NCBI RefSeq assembly: GCF_014643515.1
Contig: NZ_BMJP01000004.1
Span: 62,001 to 126,000, forward strand
DNA from: Sphingomonas prati
Lineage (GTDB): Bacteria; Pseudomonadota; Alphaproteobacteria; Sphingomonadales; Sphingomonadaceae
Direction: 5' to 3'
DNA length: 64,000 nt
Positions 61,162 to 64,000 of the stretch are shown in pieces. Under the pieces are notes generated by a model. That model ran no database searches. It saw only the letters and a program-made list of their open reading frames with translations, and had not been told where the DNA came from. The position numbers and the translations under genes are program-made. How positions within the stretch are numbered: position 1 is the stretch's first letter; every line of letters begins with the position of its first letter.

Positions 61162-61165
61162 ACTC

Positions 61166-61372
61166 ATGCCAATCGGCACCGTCAAATTCTTCAATTCCGA
61201 CAAGGGCTATGGCTTCATCGCGGCCGAAGACGGTTCGGGCGACAGCTTCGTCCACATCACCGCCGTCGAGCGCGCCGGTATGCCGACCCTCAACAAGGAT
61301 CAGCGCGTCAGCTACGAACTGGAAACGGATCGTCGCGGCAAGCAGTCCGCCGTCAACCTCCAGTCGGCCTGA
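61166..61372 (+). CDS. cspA: Cold shock protein (CspA family)
   Basis: 68 residues, a single cold-shock OB-fold. RNP1 KGYGFIA near residue 13 and RNP2 SFVHITAVE near residue 27 give the RNA-binding face. It acts as an RNA chaperone and antiterminator. Strong AAGGAAA ribosome site 6 bases before ATG. An IF-1-like gene starts 7 bases after its stop, so both are probably made from one message. Confidence 0.95.
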   Translation: MPIGTVKFFNSDKGYGFIAAEDGSGDSFVHITAVERAGMPTLNKDQRVSYELETDRRGKQSAVNLQSA

Positions 61373-61379
61373 TTTCGTC

Positions 61380-61637
61380 ATGGCCAAAGAGGAGTCAGTG
61401 ACCCTCGATGGCCTGATCGACGAGATCCTGCCGGATGGACGCTTCCGTGTCGTGTTGGACAATGATCACAAGATCATTGCCTACACGGCCGGAAAGATGC
61501 GGCGTTACCGCATCCGTTCGGTGGTCGGCGACCGCGTTCAAGTCGAAATGACGCCCTACGATCTTGAAAAAGGTCGGCTCGTCTATCGCGAACGAACGCC
61601 GGGCGTCGGCCCCGGACAGCGTCGCGGCACACGCTAA
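61380..61637 (+). CDS. infA: Translation initiation factor IF-1 (probable second copy)
   Basis: 85 residues from ATG 61380. The OB-fold reads [40 protein letters not shown], then [20 protein letters not shown], the classic IF-1 sequence order. IF-1 proteins are usually about 72 residues; this one has an extra basic tail ([13 protein letters not shown]). IF-1 blocks the A site during initiation. Pairing with cspA, rather than with maf as common in alphaproteobacteria, suggests a paralog used under cold or stress. Confidence 0.9.
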   Translation: MAKEESVTLDGLIDEILPDGRFRVVLDNDHKIIAYTAGKMRRYRIRSVVGDRVQVEMTPYDLEKGRLVYRERTPGVGPGQRRGTR

Positions 61638-61699
61638 AGTGTCGCAACTTATTCTTATATCTTGATACCGGCCGCCCATCGCGCGCGCCGAAGGACTTT

Positions 61700-61840
61700 A
61701 TGCACAACACGACGACCGACCGAACGACGTACCTACCCTGGAACAGCCGCCCCGCGCGGTTGAAACGCACCGTCCCGGCCCTCCGGCCGACATTGTCGCG
61801 ATCCGAATTACGCCATATCGTGGCGGAGGTTTTTGGCTGA
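61700..61840 (+). CDS. Small basic hypothetical protein
   Basis: 46 residues with AAGGA 4 bases before ATG. The sequence is arginine-rich (WNSRPARLKRTVPALRP) and ends LSRSELRHIVAEVFG, a helix-like tail that looks like a conserved small-protein module. No family is recognised. It lies between infA and the 67-residue gene. Confidence 0.55.
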   Translation: MHNTTTDRTTYLPWNSRPARLKRTVPALRPTLSRSELRHIVAEVFG

Positions 61841-61880
61841 CCCCACGACAGTTTCTGCCGTATCGAAAGGACCCCCGCCC

Positions 61881-62084
61881 ATGTCGGTCACCAGCGAATA
61901 TTACATGGCCCGCGCCGCCGAAGCCGCCCGCGATGCCGAAGCCGCCACGCTCGACAATGTCCGTGACCGCTGCCGCCGTTCGGAGGCCGCCTGGCTGACC
62001 ATGGCCGGTCGCATCGCGCAGGGCGAGGAAATGCGCGACACGCTGGCCACCGAAAAGGCCGCCCGCGGGGGCTCCCCGCTTTGA
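61881..62084 (+). CDS. Small helical hypothetical protein
   Basis: 67 residues from ATG 61881, with AAAGGA 9 bases upstream. It is almost entirely helical and Ala/Arg/Glu-rich (YMARAAEAARDAEAATLDNV; SEAAWLTMAGRIAQ), a likely coiled coil. Its stop overlaps the TTG start of the following gene. No family is recognised; the pairing with a MbcA/Xre-like protein is the main clue. Confidence 0.7.
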   Translation: MSVTSEYYMARAAEAARDAEAATLDNVRDRCRRSEAAWLTMAGRIAQGEEMRDTLATEKAARGGSPL

Positions 62085-62311
62085 ACCGCCCGTTCCGCAA
62101 GCGGTTCGACGGCGTCCGACTCAGCCCCGAAGCCGCCGAACGCCAGGGCCGCGTCACGCGCCTCGCGTTCGAGGCGCTCCGCGACTCGGCCAAGGTCGTC
62201 GCCTTCCTCAACACCGAAGACGCGGACCTTGGCGGACGCCCCATCGACCTCGCCGTCGCCAGCCCCGAAGGCCTGGCGACCGTGGAACGCGCAATCGCCG
62301 AACTGGCGTAA
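62081..62311 (+). CDS. MbcA/ParS/Xre toxin-binding-domain-like protein
   Basis: 76 residues from TTG 62081, which overlaps the preceding stop (TTGA). The second half, VAFLNTEDADLGGRPIDLAV, then GLATVERAIAEL, matches the pattern of the antitoxin MbcA/ParS/Xre toxin-binding domain (PF09722-like: a W/F-L-N/R-T-x-N-x-x-L-G-G-x-x-P-x-D-L core). No RES-domain toxin is beside it, so it may be an orphan or a regulator derived from an antitoxin. Confidence 0.6.
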   Translation: MNRPFRKRFDGVRLSPEAAERQGRVTRLAFEALRDSAKVVAFLNTEDADLGGRPIDLAVASPEGLATVERAIAELA

Positions 62312-62638
62312 GTCGCCCACCTCCGTTCGGTTCGAGCTTGTCGAGAACCTCATCTCAGAGTCTCTCCAAACTCACATCGCCCACCCCGTTTGGTTCGAGC
62401 CTGTCGAGAACTCAGTGCTGAGTTCTCGACAAGCTCGAACCAAACGGGGTTTTGTGGTCCGTCCATCCCGAGCGAAGTCGAGGGACCCTTCGAGCGAAGC
62501 CGAGAAGCCGACGCTCAAGGCCGCCACACACCGCCAATCCAAACGCCACAGTGTCCGGGACTTGATCCGGGACCCAGGGTCACACGCGCTACTTTCTACG
62601 GCTATTGCCCTAGGATGGAGGGGCAGCGCCCGACCCCC
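62312..62638. repeat. Repeat-filled gap of about 330 bases
   Basis: It holds a CGTTCGGTTCGAGCTTGTCG unit at 62323-62347, a 32-bp near-perfect inverted repeat at 62384-62415 / 62418-62449 followed by TTTT, a CCCGAGCGAAGTCGAGGGA element near 62467, and a GTCCGGGAC/ATCCGGGAC dyad near 62553. No gene is evident. The large inverted repeat with its T-tract could terminate transcription of the upstream genes. Confidence 0.85.
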
Positions 62639-64000
62639 TCAATAATCCTTAGAAACCCGCACATTGGCACTCTGCCGCCCCACCGTAGAAATCGTCGACA
62701 GCAGCGAAAGCCACCGCGTGATCCGATACTCCAGCCGCGTCGCGCTATACCCCTGCCCGTCCGAGATGACCTCCAAATAGGTCCGCCGCCCGATATATTT
62801 CCCTGCGGCAACCGACGTCCCCTGCCCCGTCGCCACATCGGCCGGCAGGATGCGCAGCCGGTCCAACCCCGCCGCCCGGCGGATCGCGTTGATCGGGTTC
62901 AGGTTCATGCCCCCCCCGCCATCTGCGCGCAGCGACGCCACCGCCGCCGCCAGCTGCAACGCCTCGGGCGCGGACAGCGTCGTGATCGACGACCCAAACA
63001 GCAGCCGCGACAGCAGCTCGTCCTCCGGCAACGCCGGCACGCTCGAAAAATCGACCTGCGGACGGAGCCCGGTGCCCGACACGCGGATGCTCGCGCTCAG
63101 CCCCTGGATGTTCGCGTTCGCCACGATGTCGAGCACCGGATCGACCGGCGTCTCACCCTGGAACCGGATCGACCCGCGATCGATGTCGAACCGCCGCCCC
63201 GCAAATTCGTAATTGCCGCGCAGCAGGTCCGCCCGCCCGGTGATCTGCGGGCTGTCCACCGTCCCGGCGATGCCCAGCTGCGCCCGCCATTCGCTGTCCA
63301 GCCCCAGCCCGCTCACGATCATCCGCGTCCGCGCGTCGGCCTTCAGGTCCAGCTTCCACGGCGCGGTCGCCGCGGGCAGGTCGGACACATCGTCCGGCCG
63401 GTTGATCTCCCGCACGTTCAGCCGCGGGATCGACGCCGCCGCGGCGCGGCCCAGCCGGTACCGCGACTGGTCCAGCTTCACCGTCCCCGAAATCGTGCCG
63501 CCCACCCCGTCGGACTGGATGCGCAGCGGCCCCGTCACCGTCGCGCCGATATCGTCGCGCGCCAGCAGCACCGCCTTGTTCGCATCCAGCGCGATATCCA
63601 TCCCGAACCCGCGCGCCGCCGCCAAGTCGAACGTCGCCCGCCCGGTCACCGTCCCGCCGCGCGGCGTGGCCCCGCGGAAACTGTCCATCACCAGCCGCGA
63701 TCCGTCGAACCGCCCGGCCGCGACGATCGCCTGGATCACCGTGCCGGTCACCGCACTCTCCAGCCGCGCGCCGCTCGTCCGGATCGACCCGCGGATCACC
63801 GGGCTCGACACCCGCCCGCCGATATCGGCCCCCACCGCCACCGGCCCGGACAGATCGATCGTCTCCACCCCCGTCAGCCGCCACAGCGTATCGGCTGGCC
63901 CCGTGTACCGCAGCTGCGCAAAGATCGGCGCGGCGCGCAACCGCTCGGCCAGCGCAGCGCCGCCACCAAGCGGCCCGATCCGCCCCTGCGCCCGGCCGAT
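62639..64000 (-). CDS. tamB: Translocation and assembly module TamB, C-terminal part (partial)
   Basis: The frame is open from the right edge and ends at 62639, giving about 453 residues of the C-terminus. It has the DUF490/TamB domain: repetitive beta-strand sequence (GTISGTVKLDQSRYRLGR; ITGRADLLRGNYEFAGRRFD) and the strongly conserved end LPEDELLSRLLFGSSITTLS, then SAGKY-like VAAGKYIGRRTYLEV. TamB is an inner-membrane-anchored periplasmic protein that with TamA aids outer-membrane protein assembly and lipid transport. The TTG at 63940 is not the real start. Confidence 0.92.
   Translation of the reverse strand: MGRAQGRIGPLGGGAALAERLRAAPIFAQLRYTGPADTLWRLTGVETIDLSGPVAVGADIGGRVSSPVIRGSIRTSGARLESAVTGTVIQAIVAAGRFDGSRLVMDSFRGATPRGGTVTGRATFDLAAARGFGMDIALDANKAVLLARDDIGATVTGPLRIQSDGVGGTISGTVKLDQSRYRLGRAAAASIPRLNVREINRPDDVSDLPAATAPWKLDLKADARTRMIVSGLGLDSEWRAQLGIAGTVDSPQITGRADLLRGNYEFAGRRFDIDRGSIRFQGETPVDPVLDIVANANIQGLSASIRVSGTGLRPQVDFSSVPALPEDELLSRLLFGSSITTLSAPEALQLAAAVASLRADGGGGMNLNPINAIRRAAGLDRLRILPADVATGQGTSVAAGKYIGRRTYLEVISDGQGYSATRLEYRITRWLSLLSTISTVGRQSANVRVSKDY

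Noticed and set aside
63938-63940. TTG as start of the tamB frame
   Set aside because: The frame stays open to the window edge and TamB proteins are far longer, so the visible part is the C-terminus of a gene that begins outside.

Overview
The window is a GC-rich (roughly two thirds G+C), densely packed chromosomal segment of an alphaproteobacterium, most likely Sphingomonas or a close relative (Sphingomonadaceae). This rests on the gene families and order: the rpmH-rnpA-yidD-yidC-yihA block, PhaR, the DUF2794 and Tim44-like proteins, large TonB-dependent receptors, a phoR-pstSCAB-phoU-phoB operon, an HprK-related kinase A cassette, and dispersed intergenic repeats of the CGTTCGGTTCGAGC type. 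Nothing looks like a prophage, insertion sequence, CRISPR array or integrated plasmid. All assignments come from reading the sequence; no database search was run.

Layout. 1-4500: two SGNH hydrolases (one cut by the window edge), a small acidic protein, tRNA-Leu(CAA), a polysaccharide deacetylase and the ComM/YifB ATPase. 4700-9860: ribosomal protein L34, RNase P protein, YidD, YidC and the YihA GTPase, then a GST and DapE. 10070-16440: a membrane-tethered LuxR-type protein, then Smr, MltA and a Tim44-like protein on the minus strand, and a polyhydroxyalkanoate cluster (PhaR, PhaC-like hydrolase, thiolase). 16600-24640: a large TonB receptor, an iron-containing redox enzyme beside MlaFE lipid-transport genes, a Hint-domain protein with AIDA-like repeats, and a GFA-family protein. 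25180-31720: an ATP-grasp ligase with two small overlapping genes, divergent from an ECF sigma/FecR/TonB-receptor module. 31820-36800: HMCES-type peptidase, GlmS, GlmU and phosphoglycolate phosphatase.

36870-39480 is the most unusual locus. Four tightly coupled minus-strand genes encode an exported two-cysteine protein, a PqqD-like protein, an HprK-related kinase and a nucleotidyltransferase-like protein. 39560-46820 is the complete phosphate-starvation operon. I see a Pho-box-like site before phoR and three more half-sites in 11-bp register inside the 3' end of phoR, just ahead of pstS.

46950-53780: small regulators and enzymes, CysE, and the peroxide defence set AhpD/AhpC with divergent OxyR. 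The cysteines are arranged as in the mycobacterial AhpC/AhpD pair. 53870-58230: a fasciclin protein convergent with an RskA-type anti-sigma/ECF sigma pair, which is itself the tail of a pgsA-moaD-moaE gene run. 58310-64000: an LplT-like MFS protein, several small hypothetical proteins, a CspA/IF-1 pair, a two-gene cassette whose second product resembles a MbcA/ParS/Xre toxin-binding domain, a repeat-rich gap, and the C-terminal part of TamB running off the right edge.
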